Source of the DNA: Streptomyces sp. NRRL S-646
GTDB lineage: Bacteria > Actinomycetota > Actinomycetes > Streptomycetales > Streptomycetaceae
Reading direction: 5' to 3'
NCBI RefSeq assembly: GCF_000720765.1
Contig: NZ_JODC01000042.1
Span: forward strand, 1-51,812
DNA: 51,812 nt
The notes under the pieces were generated by a model. That model did no database searches. It saw nothing but the letters and a program-made list of their open reading frames with translations, and was not told where the DNA came from. Position 1 is the stretch's first letter. Every line of letters begins with the position of its first letter. Positions 8,030 through 16,666 of the stretch are shown piece by piece. The translations under genes and the position numbers were made by a program.

Positions 8030-9798
8030 CCCTCCCCCAGGAAGCCGTACCGGCCGGCCGCCTGCTGCACGAGCTGGTGGCCGAGCAGGCCACGGCGGCT
8101 CCCGGCGCCATCGCCGTGGAAGCGGGCGACGACCGCGTCACCTATGCGGAACTGGACGCCCGCGCGGACCAGTTGGCCTGGGTGCTGCGGGACCGGGGCG
8201 TCGGCCCCGAGTCGGTGGTCGGCGTCTGTCTGCAGCGCGGTGTGGAACTCGTCGTGTCCCACCTGGCCGTGCTCAAGGCCGGCGGCGCGTATCTCGCCCT
8301 GGACCCCGCCGACCCCGGTGAGCGCCTGGCCTACACGATCGAGAACGCCGGTGCGGCCGTGGTCCTCTCCGAGCCCGGCGTCGTCTCGGACTGGCCGGAG
8401 ACCGCCGCGAGCCGCGTGCTGGACGTGCACGCCGCCGAGAAGGAGGGTGCCGCCCTGGAGCGCCAGGGTCCGCCGCCGGCCGAACTGAGCGGCGAGCACT
8501 GCGCGTACGTGATCTACACCTCGGGCTCCACGGGCCGGCCGAAGGGTGTCCTCGTGCCCCACCAGGGCATCGTCAACCTGGCGCGGTGGCACGTCCATAC
8601 CCACCGGATCACCGGCGACGACCGGTGCGCCCTGCTCGCCCGGGTCGCCTTCGACGCCATCTGCTGGGAGACGTGGAGCGCGCTGGCCGGTGGCGCGACC
8701 CTGGTCGCCGCGCCGGAGACGGTCAAGCAGGACCCGGACTCGACGCTCGCCTGGCTCGCCGAGCAGGCCGTCACCGTGGCGTTCCTCCCGCCGCTGCTGG
8801 CGGAACGCCTCTACGACAGCCCGTACGCCCAGCAGGTCAAGCTGCGGATCCTGCTGACGGGATCCGACCGGCTGGCCCAGCACCCGCCGACCGGACTCTC
8901 CTTCGAGGTCCACAACCACTACGGGCCCACCGAATACAGCGTGATCGGCAGCGCCGGCCCGGTCCCCGCGGGCGCCGAGGGCTCCCCGTCGCTCGGTGTG
9001 CCGGTCGACGGCACCGAGGTCCACATCCTCGACGAGTCGGGTGCCCCCGTGCGGCCCGGCACGACCGGCGAGATCCACCTCAGCGGCGTCGGACTGGCCC
9101 GCGGCTATCTGAACCGGGCGGCACTGACCGCGGAGAAGTTCCTGCCGGACCCCTTCTCCCCCGTGCCAGGCGCCCGCATGTACGCCACCGGCGACCTCGG
9201 GCACTGGAACGCCGACGGGACACTGGCCTTCGAGGGACGCGCCGACCGCCAGGTGAAGATCCGCGGCTTCCGTGTCGAGTGCGGCGAGATCGAGACGCGT
9301 CTGCTCGCGCATCCGTTCGTCCGCGAGGCGGCCGTGGTGGCCGGCGAGGACTCCAGCGGTGCCGCGCGTCTCGTCGCCTACGTCGTCTCCGCGCCCGGTC
9401 ACGAGCCCACCGAGTCGGAGCTCCGCGAGCACCTCGGTGCCACGCTGCCCGACTGGATGATCCCCGCCGTCTACCACCCGCTGACCAGCCTGCCGAAGAA
9501 CGCCAACGGCAAGGTCGACCACGCCCAGCTCCCCGACCCGCACACCGAGCGGCCGGACACGGGAACGGACTTCGTCGGCCCGCGCAACGCCACCGAGGAG
9601 AAGATCGCCCGGATCTGGGGCGAGGTGCTCAACCTCGACACGGTCGGCGTGTACGACAACTTCTTCGACCTGGGCGGGCACTCGTTGCTGGCCACCGAGA
9701 TCGTCGAGCAGATCGCCACCGAGCTCGACGTCGATCTCGACGTCCGGGCCATATTCGACTACCCGACGATCGCCGAACTCTCCACGAGCCTCACCTGA
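8026..9798 (+). CDS. NRPS adenylation-carrier (A-T) didomain
   Basis: Stand-alone loading enzyme of 590 residues. It activates an amino acid with ATP and tethers it to its own carrier domain. The A domain has YTSGSTGRPKG near 165, YGPTE near 303, a TGD motif, GFRVECGEIE and a NANGKVD lysine. The T domain has DLGGHSLL with the phosphopantetheine serine at about 553. Hand alignment to GrsA gives specificity residues D-A-W-F-L-T-H-V-I-K, which I do not recognise. There is no condensation domain, so the substrate is probably tailored in trans. Neighbours (halogenase, TEII, P450, TDO-like) point to tryptophan; the code does not confirm it. Confidence 0.92.
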   Translation: MTLPQEAVPAGRLLHELVAEQATAAPGAIAVEAGDDRVTYAELDARADQLAWVLRDRGVGPESVVGVCLQRGVELVVSHLAVLKAGGAYLALDPADPGERLAYTIENAGAAVVLSEPGVVSDWPETAASRVLDVHAAEKEGAALERQGPPPAELSGEHCAYVIYTSGSTGRPKGVLVPHQGIVNLARWHVHTHRITGDDRCALLARVAFDAICWETWSALAGGATLVAAPETVKQDPDSTLAWLAEQAVTVAFLPPLLAERLYDSPYAQQVKLRILLTGSDRLAQHPPTGLSFEVHNHYGPTEYSVIGSAGPVPAGAEGSPSLGVPVDGTEVHILDESGAPVRPGTTGEIHLSGVGLARGYLNRAALTAEKFLPDPFSPVPGARMYATGDLGHWNADGTLAFEGRADRQVKIRGFRVECGEIETRLLAHPFVREAAVVAGEDSSGAARLVAYVVSAPGHEPTESELREHLGATLPDWMIPAVYHPLTSLPKNANGKVDHAQLPDPHTERPDTGTDFVGPRNATEEKIARIWGEVLNLDTVGVYDNFFDLGGHSLLATEIVEQIATELDVDLDVRAIFDYPTIAELSTSLT

Positions 9799-9807
9799 GG
9801 GAGCACC

Positions 9808-11013
9808 ATGACCGTGATCATCGATGTGGACAGCCACTTCCAGGAGCCCCCGGACTGGCTGGTGGAGGCCGACGAGCAGCTGGCGTCGCGCATCGAACCA
9901 CGTTGGTATTTCCGGACGTCAACGCAGGACCTGTTCGGGTTCTTCTCGGACGCGGCACCCGCCGACCGGCTCGCCGTGGACGCGGAACGGCTCACCGCGT
10001 CCATCCAGCAGTCGCAGAGCTTCTTCGCCGGCTTCCCGACCCTCAAGGAAGCGGCCGCGGCGGCCAACGAGAGCCGGTTCCGCGGGATGGCGTACCCCTT
10101 CGGCGGCTATCTGGCCTCCGAACGGCTGGCCTGGATGGACAAGAACGAGATCGACGCGCAGATCATCAATCCGGCTTCCGCCCTGGTCACCGTCGACCGG
10201 GTCAGGGAGTATCTCGGGCCCGAGGACGTGCCGCGGGTCATCCGCGCCTACAACGACTGGGCCGCGGGCTGCGTGCAGGGGCACACCGACCGCATGCTCA
10301 CCACCACGCTGCTGTGGTGGGAGAACGTGGAGTGGTGCGTGGCCGAGCTGCGCCGCACCCGGGAGCTCGGGGCCCGCGCCTTCCTGATACCGGGCCGCCC
10401 GCCCGCCGGGAAGTCGGTCGCCCACTCCGACTTCGAGCCGATCTGGGCGGCCGCCGACGAGCTCGGCATGATCGGCGTGCTGCACTTCGGTTTCCTGGGC
10501 GGCCCCCAGGTGGCTCCCGGCTGGTACCAGACGGGCCGTCAGGAGCTGAAGGACGTCGGCTATGTGCTGGCCTCCATCTCGGCCGCGACCCCGCAGATGG
10601 TGTCGGCCGCACTGATCGCCGCGGGTGTCTTCGAGCGCTACCCCAACTTCCATCTGACGCTCCAGGAGTACCAGGCGACCGGCTGGGCGCCGAACTGGGT
10701 GGGGGCGCTGGACTACCTGCTGACCCTGCCGATCCTGCGCAACATCACCGGCCGCTGGTCCCTTCCGCTGAAGCCGAGCGAGTACTTCAGGCGTCAGGTC
10801 CTGGTGGTAGCGCAGCCCGGCGACCGGGTCCAGCGGGCCATCGAGGAACTCGACGACTGCGTGGTCTTCTCGTCCGACTTCCCGCACCCAGAGGGCTCCT
10901 CGACGCCCACGTCGGACTTCCGCAAGCTCCTGGAGGAGGAGCCGGTGGACCAGGCCAAGGAGGCCAGGTTCTTCGGCGGGAGGATGCACGACATCCTGTC
11001 GAGGACGGCATGA
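9808..11013 (+). CDS. Amidohydrolase-fold (ACMSD-like) metal-dependent enzyme
   Basis: Amidohydrolase-2 family protein of 401 residues. The N-terminal DVDSHFQEP is the metal-binding D-x-H-like strand of this fold, and SSDFPHPEG near 355 is the typical C-terminal aspartate/histidine motif. Relatives include aminocarboxymuconate-semialdehyde decarboxylase and other nonoxidative decarboxylases or hydrolases. It starts 9 bases after the A-T didomain and overlaps the following oxidoreductase by ATGA, so it belongs to the tailoring operon. Given the dioxygenase-like protein nearby, deformylation of an N-formylkynurenine-type product or decarboxylation of an opened aromatic ring are possible roles. 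Neither can be chosen from sequence. Confidence 0.8.
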   Translation: MTVIIDVDSHFQEPPDWLVEADEQLASRIEPRWYFRTSTQDLFGFFSDAAPADRLAVDAERLTASIQQSQSFFAGFPTLKEAAAAANESRFRGMAYPFGGYLASERLAWMDKNEIDAQIINPASALVTVDRVREYLGPEDVPRVIRAYNDWAAGCVQGHTDRMLTTTLLWWENVEWCVAELRRTRELGARAFLIPGRPPAGKSVAHSDFEPIWAAADELGMIGVLHFGFLGGPQVAPGWYQTGRQELKDVGYVLASISAATPQMVSAALIAAGVFERYPNFHLTLQEYQATGWAPNWVGALDYLLTLPILRNITGRWSLPLKPSEYFRRQVLVVAQPGDRVQRAIEELDDCVVFSSDFPHPEGSSTPTSDFRKLLEEEPVDQAKEARFFGGRMHDILSRTA

Positions 11014-11927
11014 GGTTCCGGTTCGGGATCCAGTTCATCGGGGCGAGAACGCGGGACGAGTGGGTGGAGGCCGCCCGGCGGGCGGAAGCGCTCGGCTTCT
11101 CCTCCTTCGTGCTGCCCGACCACTTCGGTGGCGGGCAGCTCGCCCCCATGCCGGCTCTGATGGCCGCGGCGGACGCGACCTCCACGCTCCGCCTGGGCAC
11201 CCTCGTGCTGTGCAACGACTTCCGTCACCCGGTGATGCTCGCGCAGGAGGCCGCGACGCTCGACCTGCTCAGCGACGGGCGGCTGGAGCTCGGTATGGGC
11301 GCGGGCTGGATGCGCGCGGAGTACGACGCCGTGGATCTGCCCTTTGACCCGGCCGCCACCCGCGTGGAGCGGCTGGAGGAGTCCGTGCAGATCGTGCGGG
11401 GCGTTCTGGACGAGGGCAAGGCCGACTTCACGGGCAAGCACTACCGGGTGTCCGGCTTCGAGGGGGCACCGGAACCCGCCCAGGCGAAGGTGCCGATCCT
11501 GGTGGGCGGCGGCTCTCCGCGCATCCTGCGGCTCGCGGGCCGGCATGCCGACATCGTCGGCGTGCACCACGACCTGCGCGCCGGGGAGGCCCGGGTGCAC
11601 GACATCACCCCGGAGGGGACGGAACGGAAGCTGGCGTGGGTACGCGAAGGCGCCGGCGAGCGGTTCCCGGAGATCGAACTCCAGGTCGGCGTCGGCATCT
11701 TCTGGGTCACCCCCCGCCCGCACACCGTCCTCGACGGCCTGAGCCGGCGGCTGGGGATGCCGCCCGAGACACTGGCCACGCTGCCCAACGTGCTGGTGGG
11801 CAGCGTGTCCGAGATGGCGGAGAAGATCCTGGAGCAGCGCGAGCGGTTCGGGATCAGCTACATCGTGATACAGGGCCGCGACATGGAAGCCGCGGCCCCG
11901 CTGGTCAGTGCTCTGTCCGGTTGCTGA
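11010..11927 (+). CDS. Luciferase-like (LLM-class) flavin/F420-dependent oxidoreductase
   Basis: TIM-barrel oxidoreductase of 305 residues. The family pattern is clear: ARRAEALGFSSFVLPDHF near the start, LRLGTLVLCNDFRHPV, the strongly conserved LSDGRLELGMGAGWM, VPILVGGGSPRILRLAG in the middle and a C-terminal LVGS segment. Family members use FMN or F420 for hydride transfer or monooxygenation; the cofactor is not certain here, though the F420-type branch looks closer. ATG at 11010 overlaps the amidohydrolase stop, although the frame is open much further upstream. It is the last gene of the plus arm and meets the diiron gene at the hairpin at 11938-11966. Confidence 0.88.
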   Translation: MRFRFGIQFIGARTRDEWVEAARRAEALGFSSFVLPDHFGGGQLAPMPALMAAADATSTLRLGTLVLCNDFRHPVMLAQEAATLDLLSDGRLELGMGAGWMRAEYDAVDLPFDPAATRVERLEESVQIVRGVLDEGKADFTGKHYRVSGFEGAPEPAQAKVPILVGGGSPRILRLAGRHADIVGVHHDLRAGEARVHDITPEGTERKLAWVREGAGERFPEIELQVGVGIFWVTPRPHTVLDGLSRRLGMPPETLATLPNVLVGSVSEMAEKILEQRERFGISYIVIQGRDMEAAAPLVSALSGC

Positions 11928-11936
11928 ACGCAGCCG

Positions 11937-12920
11937 TCACCCGGCCGGGGTCTCCCCGGCCGGGTGCGCGTCGCCGTGCCGGCGCTCGTACTCGGCCATC
12001 GCCGCGACCATCGCCGTGTCCCAGGCCCGCCCGGCGTCGCCGGTGCTGTCCTGGAGACCGATCAGCTCCATGCGGCGCAGCAGGGTCCGCCGCGCGCCGG
12101 CGTAGCGGTGCGCATGCTGCTTGCCGAGGGCCGCCCGCAGCGGTGGGATCGAGGACCCCGGAAGTTTCCGCTCGGGTGCCACCAGTGCCATGGTGACCTG
12201 GGGAATCGCCTCCATCATGGTGTTCAGGACCGCGCTGCCGTGGCCCGTGCGCACGCCCTCCCGTGCGGCGTACATCCCGAAGGCCATGTGCCGGGACTCG
12301 TCCCTGATCACGTTGCGCAGGCCCGTGTTGAGCACCGGGAGGCTGCCGCGCAGTTGCCGCACCATGGAGAGCATGGCACCGAGGACGGACATCGCGAGCA
12401 CGCCCTCCGCCATGAGGTGGTAGTACGTCACCGCCTCGTACCAGGCCCGGGTGTCCTCGGGGTGGAAGCGCACATGGTCGGTCCGGGCCTTGAGCTCCTC
12501 GTCGAAGATCGTCGAGACCGCTTCGCCGGCCGAGGCCCGGGCGTCCGCGATGACCTCCTCGTGCGTGGGCGCGGACGTCTTCATCTCCTGCAGGTACGTG
12601 GCGAAGAACCGTGTGTGCCGCGCCTCGTCGGCTATCTGGGTGCACAGGTACTGGTGCGCGTCCAGGCTGGGGGCGGCGTCGGCGATCGGTGAGAGGGTGT
12701 TGCTGACGGCGGCCTCGCCCAGGACGAATCCCTCGATCATCGACTCGAGTTCGCGGCGCGCGTAGGGACGCATGGCGGCCCAGTCGGCGGCGTCCGAGGC
12801 GATGGGGAGCTCCGTGAGCTGCCACTGCCCGTGCTCCCACTTGCGGAAAAGTTCGGCCGGTGAGATGACGCGATCCTCGTCCGCCTCCATCTCGGTCAGC
12901 ACCACTGCGTCGGCGGTCAC
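11937..12920 (-). CDS. Ferritin-like diiron oxygenase (R2-like fold)
   Basis: All-helical protein of 327 residues with two carboxylate-histidine pairs expected of a nonheme diiron site. Glutamate in VLGEAAVSN pairs with EARH in IADEARHTRFF, and glutamate in MAEGVLAM pairs with ESRH in IRDESRHMAFG. Spacing resembles ribonucleotide reductase small subunit-like and CmlI-type N-oxygenase proteins. In such clusters these enzymes hydroxylate, desaturate or N-oxygenate carrier-bound or free substrates; the reaction here is unknown. The GTG start overlaps the acyl-AMP ligase stop (GTGA), so the two genes are coupled, which makes the ligase's acyl chain one candidate substrate. It is the final gene of the minus arm. 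Confidence 0.8.
   Translation of the reverse strand: MTADAVVLTEMEADEDRVISPAELFRKWEHGQWQLTELPIASDAADWAAMRPYARRELESMIEGFVLGEAAVSNTLSPIADAAPSLDAHQYLCTQIADEARHTRFFATYLQEMKTSAPTHEEVIADARASAGEAVSTIFDEELKARTDHVRFHPEDTRAWYEAVTYYHLMAEGVLAMSVLGAMLSMVRQLRGSLPVLNTGLRNVIRDESRHMAFGMYAAREGVRTGHGSAVLNTMMEAIPQVTMALVAPERKLPGSSIPPLRAALGKQHAHRYAGARRTLLRRMELIGLQDSTGDAGRAWDTAMVAAMAEYERRHGDAHPAGETPAG
11938..11966. terminator. Strong bidirectional terminator hairpin
   Basis: A perfect 13-bp GC-rich stem (CACCCGGCCGGGG and complement) with a TCT loop lies where the two arms of the cluster converge. It overlaps the last codons of the diiron gene and follows the oxidoreductase stop by 10 bases, so it could end both transcripts. 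Confidence 0.75.
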
Positions 12921-14581
12921 GACTCCTCCTTGGCGGAGTCGTGCACCACGACTCCATCGATGGTTCCGGTCATCAGCTGTTCGAACATGGCGCGTCGCTT
13001 GGGCTTTCCGCTGGAGGTACGGCGGACGGCACCGCGGTTCACCGCGGCGACGACGACCCGCAGTCCCCGTGCCTGCCTGCGGAGTTCACGGAAGACCTCG
13101 GCGCTCCACTGGCCGGGCTGCTTCACCACCAGGGCGGCGGCGGTGTCCTGCCCCTCGAGGGTGCCGAGCACGACCGCGTAGCGCGCCTGCCACAGGGCCT
13201 CGACCTTGCCGAGCCCGTTCTCGAGGTCCTCGGCGAACAGCTGGACGCCCCGCACCTTCAGACTGTCCCCGAGCCGGCCCAGCACGTACAGCCGTTGCTG
13301 CCAGAAGAACCCGGCGTCGCCGGTGACGAATTCACCGGGCCACGGCTCGTGTCCGCGGTAGCCGTCCGCGAGGGAGCTGCCGCCGACCACGATCTCGCCG
13401 AGCACGCCCTCCGGGACGGGGTCACCCGCCTCGTCCCGCACGGCGACGGTGACACCGGGCAGCACGCTGCCGCTGGCGGCCAGTTCGAGTGGTTCGTCGA
13501 CCGGGACCTCGCCGGAGTCGACCACCACCTTCTCGCCGAGCCGCAGGCGGCCGCGGTCCACTCGTACATGGTCGACGGGCGCGTCGAGGTCCTTGCCGGT
13601 CACGGCGAGGGTGGCCTCGGCGAGCCCGTAGGCGGGCGCCAGGGCCGCGGAGGGCCAGCCGAACGGGGCCAGTCGTCGCGTGAAGGCGTCCAGCACGCGG
13701 CTGTCGATGGGCTCGGCACCGACCACGTTGACCCGCACCTTGGAGAAGTCGCAGCCGGCCAGATCCTCGTCACGGACGCGGCGCAGCATGTGCTTCAGGG
13801 AGAACGGCGGTACGGCGGTGATCTGCACCACGCCGCTGCCGAGCAGCCGCAGCCACCGGCTCGCACCGGTGATGAACTGGTCGGGCTGCATCACCCACAG
13901 GTTGGACTGGGTCACCACGCTCGGCAGCACCATGCCCACGAGGCCCATGTCGTGGTGGATCGGCAGCCAGGTTCCGCAGGCGTTGCCCGAGTGGAAACCC
14001 AGCCACCTGACGAGCAGCCCGATCTGCGCCTGGAGCGCCTCCCAGGAGACGACGACGCCCTTGGGCGTGGCGGACGAGCCCGAGGTGAACTGCAGGAGTG
14101 CCGTGTGCGGCCGGGCCGCGGGCTGGGCCGGCGGTGCCGGCTCGGCGGTCGTGCCGAGAGTCAGGGGACGGTGCCCGTGCTCGCGCAGCGCCGGTCCGAG
14201 CTGCTCGGCCAGTTCCGTCTCCACGACAACCACGCGGGGGGCGGCCACGCCGAGGATCGCGCCCACGTGACGGCTGTAGGAGGCCCGGTCCTGGAACAGG
14301 GCCGGGGGCACCACGGGAGAGGGCGTGGCCCCGGCGGCCAGCGCGCCGAAGAACGCGGTCACGAACCCGGGGCCGTTGCGGTGGATGATCGAGACCACGT
14401 CGCCGGGCCGCACACCGGCGGCGGTCAGCTCACCGGCCGCCGCCCTGGTGTTCGCCGCGAGCTCCGGGTACGGCGTGTATTGCCACTCCCCCGCCAGGTC
14501 CAGGGTGTTGATGCCGCGGTCCGCACGGGGTGCGTCGAGCCAGTCGAGCAGCCCGGGTACGGTCACGTCGCTTGTCTCCAT
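12917..14581 (-). CDS. Fatty acyl-AMP ligase (FAAL)
   Basis: Acyl adenylate-forming enzyme of 554 residues that would activate a fatty or aryl acid and pass it to a carrier protein. The P-loop FTSGSSATPKG, the FAAL-type LPIHHDMGLVG and YGLAEATLAVT are all present, followed by VTGDAGFF and GRLGDSLKVRG in the hinge region. HHDMGL is more typical of FAALs than of CoA ligases. The ATG at 14581 has GGGAGCT upstream and lies 3 bases from the preceding gene. The cluster also holds a free carrier protein (20979-21329) and a free condensation domain (15338-16666), which suggests lipoinitiation. Substrate chain is not readable. Confidence 0.88.
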   Translation of the reverse strand: METSDVTVPGLLDWLDAPRADRGINTLDLAGEWQYTPYPELAANTRAAAGELTAAGVRPGDVVSIIHRNGPGFVTAFFGALAAGATPSPVVPPALFQDRASYSRHVGAILGVAAPRVVVVETELAEQLGPALREHGHRPLTLGTTAEPAPPAQPAARPHTALLQFTSGSSATPKGVVVSWEALQAQIGLLVRWLGFHSGNACGTWLPIHHDMGLVGMVLPSVVTQSNLWVMQPDQFITGASRWLRLLGSGVVQITAVPPFSLKHMLRRVRDEDLAGCDFSKVRVNVVGAEPIDSRVLDAFTRRLAPFGWPSAALAPAYGLAEATLAVTGKDLDAPVDHVRVDRGRLRLGEKVVVDSGEVPVDEPLELAASGSVLPGVTVAVRDEAGDPVPEGVLGEIVVGGSSLADGYRGHEPWPGEFVTGDAGFFWQQRLYVLGRLGDSLKVRGVQLFAEDLENGLGKVEALWQARYAVVLGTLEGQDTAAALVVKQPGQWSAEVFRELRRQARGLRVVVAAVNRGAVRRTSSGKPKRRAMFEQLMTGTIDGVVVHDSAKEES

Positions 14582-14583
14582 GG

Positions 14584-15354
14584 TCAGCTCCCTTGGCTCT
14601 TGTTCGCTATCTCGGTGACGGCACGCACGATGAGGACGACGTTGGTGAGTCCCAGCAGGAAGAGCAGGCGGGATCCGATCCAGCTGGTCACCGGTCCACG
14701 CCAGCCGTTGACCACCGCCCGCATCCGGCCATGGGCGAAGGTGGCCAGCAGTGCCGCGACCACCAGCAGGACCAGGGGCGGCAGCAGGCTGACGTGTACG
14801 ACCGCCGGTGCGGTCACCACGATGGGGACCCACAACTGCCAGGTGGGCGCGTTGCGGAGCAGCTCCGCGTCGAGCGCGCGCTCGGTCCACAGGCTCAGCA
14901 GGTAGCCGAAGCCGGCGGACAGCAGGATGAAGGTCGGGACGGTCAGCCAGAGCGGCCTGACCGCGTAGTAGTCGACGCCGTCGGGATGGATGAACAGCAC
15001 GCCGCCGGCGGTGGCCCCGAAGAGGCAGGTCTTCAGCGGCCGGTGCCCCTTGTTCAACCAGGGGCGCACCAGGATGTACAGGGCCCCGACCTGGAGGCCC
15101 ATGGCGATACCGGTCTCGAGGAGCCCGAAGGTCTTCAGGCTCCACTCGCCGATCGTCGACTTGGCGTCGGTCGTCTTGCCCATCGACGAGTCGGGGGACG
15201 TGAAGCGCAGAGCGAACATCACCAGGCGTCCGCCGACGCCACCGACCAGGAGTCCGGCCAGTGCCCCGACCGTGACCCCGACGGAGAGCTTCCACAGGGC
15301 CGGGCCCGTGTCACGGTCTTCGGCGGTCCGGACCGCCTCATTCGCCACTGTCAT
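14584..15354 (-). CDS. Multi-pass membrane protein of unknown function
   Basis: A 256-residue protein with about six to seven hydrophobic segments: one at roughly 25-48, several between 85 and 165, two around 175-205 and a last near 230-245. I do not recognise a family. A loop containing FIHPDGVDYYAVRP lies between helices. The ATG start overlaps the end of the condensation-domain gene by 17 bases, and the acyl-AMP ligase follows after 2 bases, so it is firmly inside the operon. Roles such as a transport accessory, membrane-bound tailoring enzyme or immunity protein are all possible. Nothing in the sequence decides between them. Confidence 0.75.
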   Translation of the reverse strand: MTVANEAVRTAEDRDTGPALWKLSVGVTVGALAGLLVGGVGGRLVMFALRFTSPDSSMGKTTDAKSTIGEWSLKTFGLLETGIAMGLQVGALYILVRPWLNKGHRPLKTCLFGATAGGVLFIHPDGVDYYAVRPLWLTVPTFILLSAGFGYLLSLWTERALDAELLRNAPTWQLWVPIVVTAPAVVHVSLLPPLVLLVVAALLATFAHGRMRAVVNGWRGPVTSWIGSRLLFLLGLTNVVLIVRAVTEIANKSQGS

Positions 15355-16666
15355 GGTGCGTGGAGCCTCTTTCGTTGATCGACCGTCTGTTGAGGGGCGC
15401 GTCCGGGTGGGACACGCCGTGGGAGAGGGCGAGTTCGAAACGACGCGCGAGTTCCGCGACGGTCTCGGACGGCACGCGGGGGGAATGGCCGATGCCGAGC
15501 CGTCGGTGCCCGGGTGACTCGTGCACCGAGACATGCAGGTCCGCGGTGAAGCCCGCGCCCTCCATGCCGTACGGCATCCGGTGCAGCCGGCCGTCTGCCG
15601 GAGCGTCCTGCTCGTGGAAGGTCTGGTACACCACGTCGACCGCCCCTTCGCTGCTGCGTCGCAGCGCGCGCAGCTCGGGCCGGGCGAGCAGCCGGTGGTA
15701 GGGGATCCGGGCCAGCTCCAGGGAGCGCAGGGTGGTCTCGCGGGTGGCGCGCAGCACCTCGCGGAAGTTGTCCGCGGCGCCCAGGACCACGGGCACGGTG
15801 CTGATGAAGGGGCCCAGGGTGTCCATCAGCGGCCTGAGCCGCCGGGTGGAGACCTCGATCGCGATCAGCGCCGTGGACTGGCCCGACAGACTCCGCAGGG
15901 CGATCGACAGGGCGGACAGGCCGGCCATGAAGGGGCTGGCGCGCTCCTCGGTGAGCAGTGCCCGCAGGGCGCCGTCGGAGACCCGGTCCAGGCCGAAGGA
16001 GGCGGCGAGTCCGGATCCGGGGGCCCGTGAGCGGGGTGCGACGCCGGGCAGTTCGTTGGGCCGGGCGTCCTTCAGGGCGATGACCGACTCGTCGACGAGG
16101 GCGTCGAGCGTGTCGCCGTACGTGTCCTGCTGCCAGGCCGCGTAGTCCAGGTAGCCGACACGCTCGCCGTACTCGTCGCCCCTGCCGTCGAGCTCCAGCT
16201 CGATGCGGCGTTCGATCTCGTCGAGCGTGACCGCGTCGGCGACGGTGTGGTGGACGACGGTCGCGAAGGCGTGCCCGCCGTCGGGCAGTGGTGCCAGGGC
16301 GCTCGCGAAGACGGCACCGTGGTGCGGGTCGAGGGGCCGGCGCACGAACTCGCCGAGCAGCCCGACGGGGTCGCCCCCGCCGAGCCGTTCGGTGGGCAGC
16401 TCAGCGGTCTCGTCCACCGCCTGCACGAACCGCCCGTCCTGACGCCGGATGCGGGCGCGGAGCAGGGGGCTGCGCGCCACGACCCGGGCGACGGCCGCGA
16501 CGATCTCGTCGGCCGGGGTCGCGGGGCCGATCTGGTACAGGCGTGGCATGTTGAAGGTGCCGGTGCGGCGCATCCTCGACAGGAAGAGCATCCATTCCTG
16601 TTCGTACGAGGCGGGGGCCCGCGTCCGGCCGGTGGCGTGGCCGAGCAGGTCGCTGGTCCGGGTCAC
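15338..16666 (-). CDS. Stand-alone condensation-domain protein
   Basis: Protein of 442 residues resembling a single NRPS condensation domain (chloramphenicol acetyltransferase-like fold). The catalytic motif reads HHTVADA at 139-145; both histidines and the aspartate are kept, while the usual final glycine is alanine. Such free domains join an acyl or aminoacyl carrier substrate to an amine or alcohol on another carrier or on a soluble acceptor. The GTG start overlaps the dioxygenase-like gene's stop (GTGA). With the acyl-AMP ligase and free carrier protein in the same operon, N-acylation of the first amino acid is the simplest role. Alternatively it could offload the peptide, since no thioesterase domain closes the NRPS. 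Confidence 0.82.
   Translation of the reverse strand: MTRTSDLLGHATGRTRAPASYEQEWMLFLSRMRRTGTFNMPRLYQIGPATPADEIVAAVARVVARSPLLRARIRRQDGRFVQAVDETAELPTERLGGGDPVGLLGEFVRRPLDPHHGAVFASALAPLPDGGHAFATVVHHTVADAVTLDEIERRIELELDGRGDEYGERVGYLDYAAWQQDTYGDTLDALVDESVIALKDARPNELPGVAPRSRAPGSGLAASFGLDRVSDGALRALLTEERASPFMAGLSALSIALRSLSGQSTALIAIEVSTRRLRPLMDTLGPFISTVPVVLGAADNFREVLRATRETTLRSLELARIPYHRLLARPELRALRRSSEGAVDVVYQTFHEQDAPADGRLHRMPYGMEGAGFTADLHVSVHESPGHRRLGIGHSPRVPSETVAELARRFELALSHGVSHPDAPLNRRSINERGSTHHDSGE

Noticed and set aside
8586..11009. Very long open frame running into the LLM-class gene, giving an apparent 1113-residue protein
   Set aside because: The upstream part is the shadow frame of the A-T didomain and the amidohydrolase. 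Arginine- and proline-rich translation without motifs shows it is not coding; the real start is ATG 11010.
14582..15295. N-terminal extension of the acyl-AMP ligase
   Set aside because: It overlaps the membrane-protein gene and reads as low-complexity sequence. ATG 14581 has a good ribosome site.
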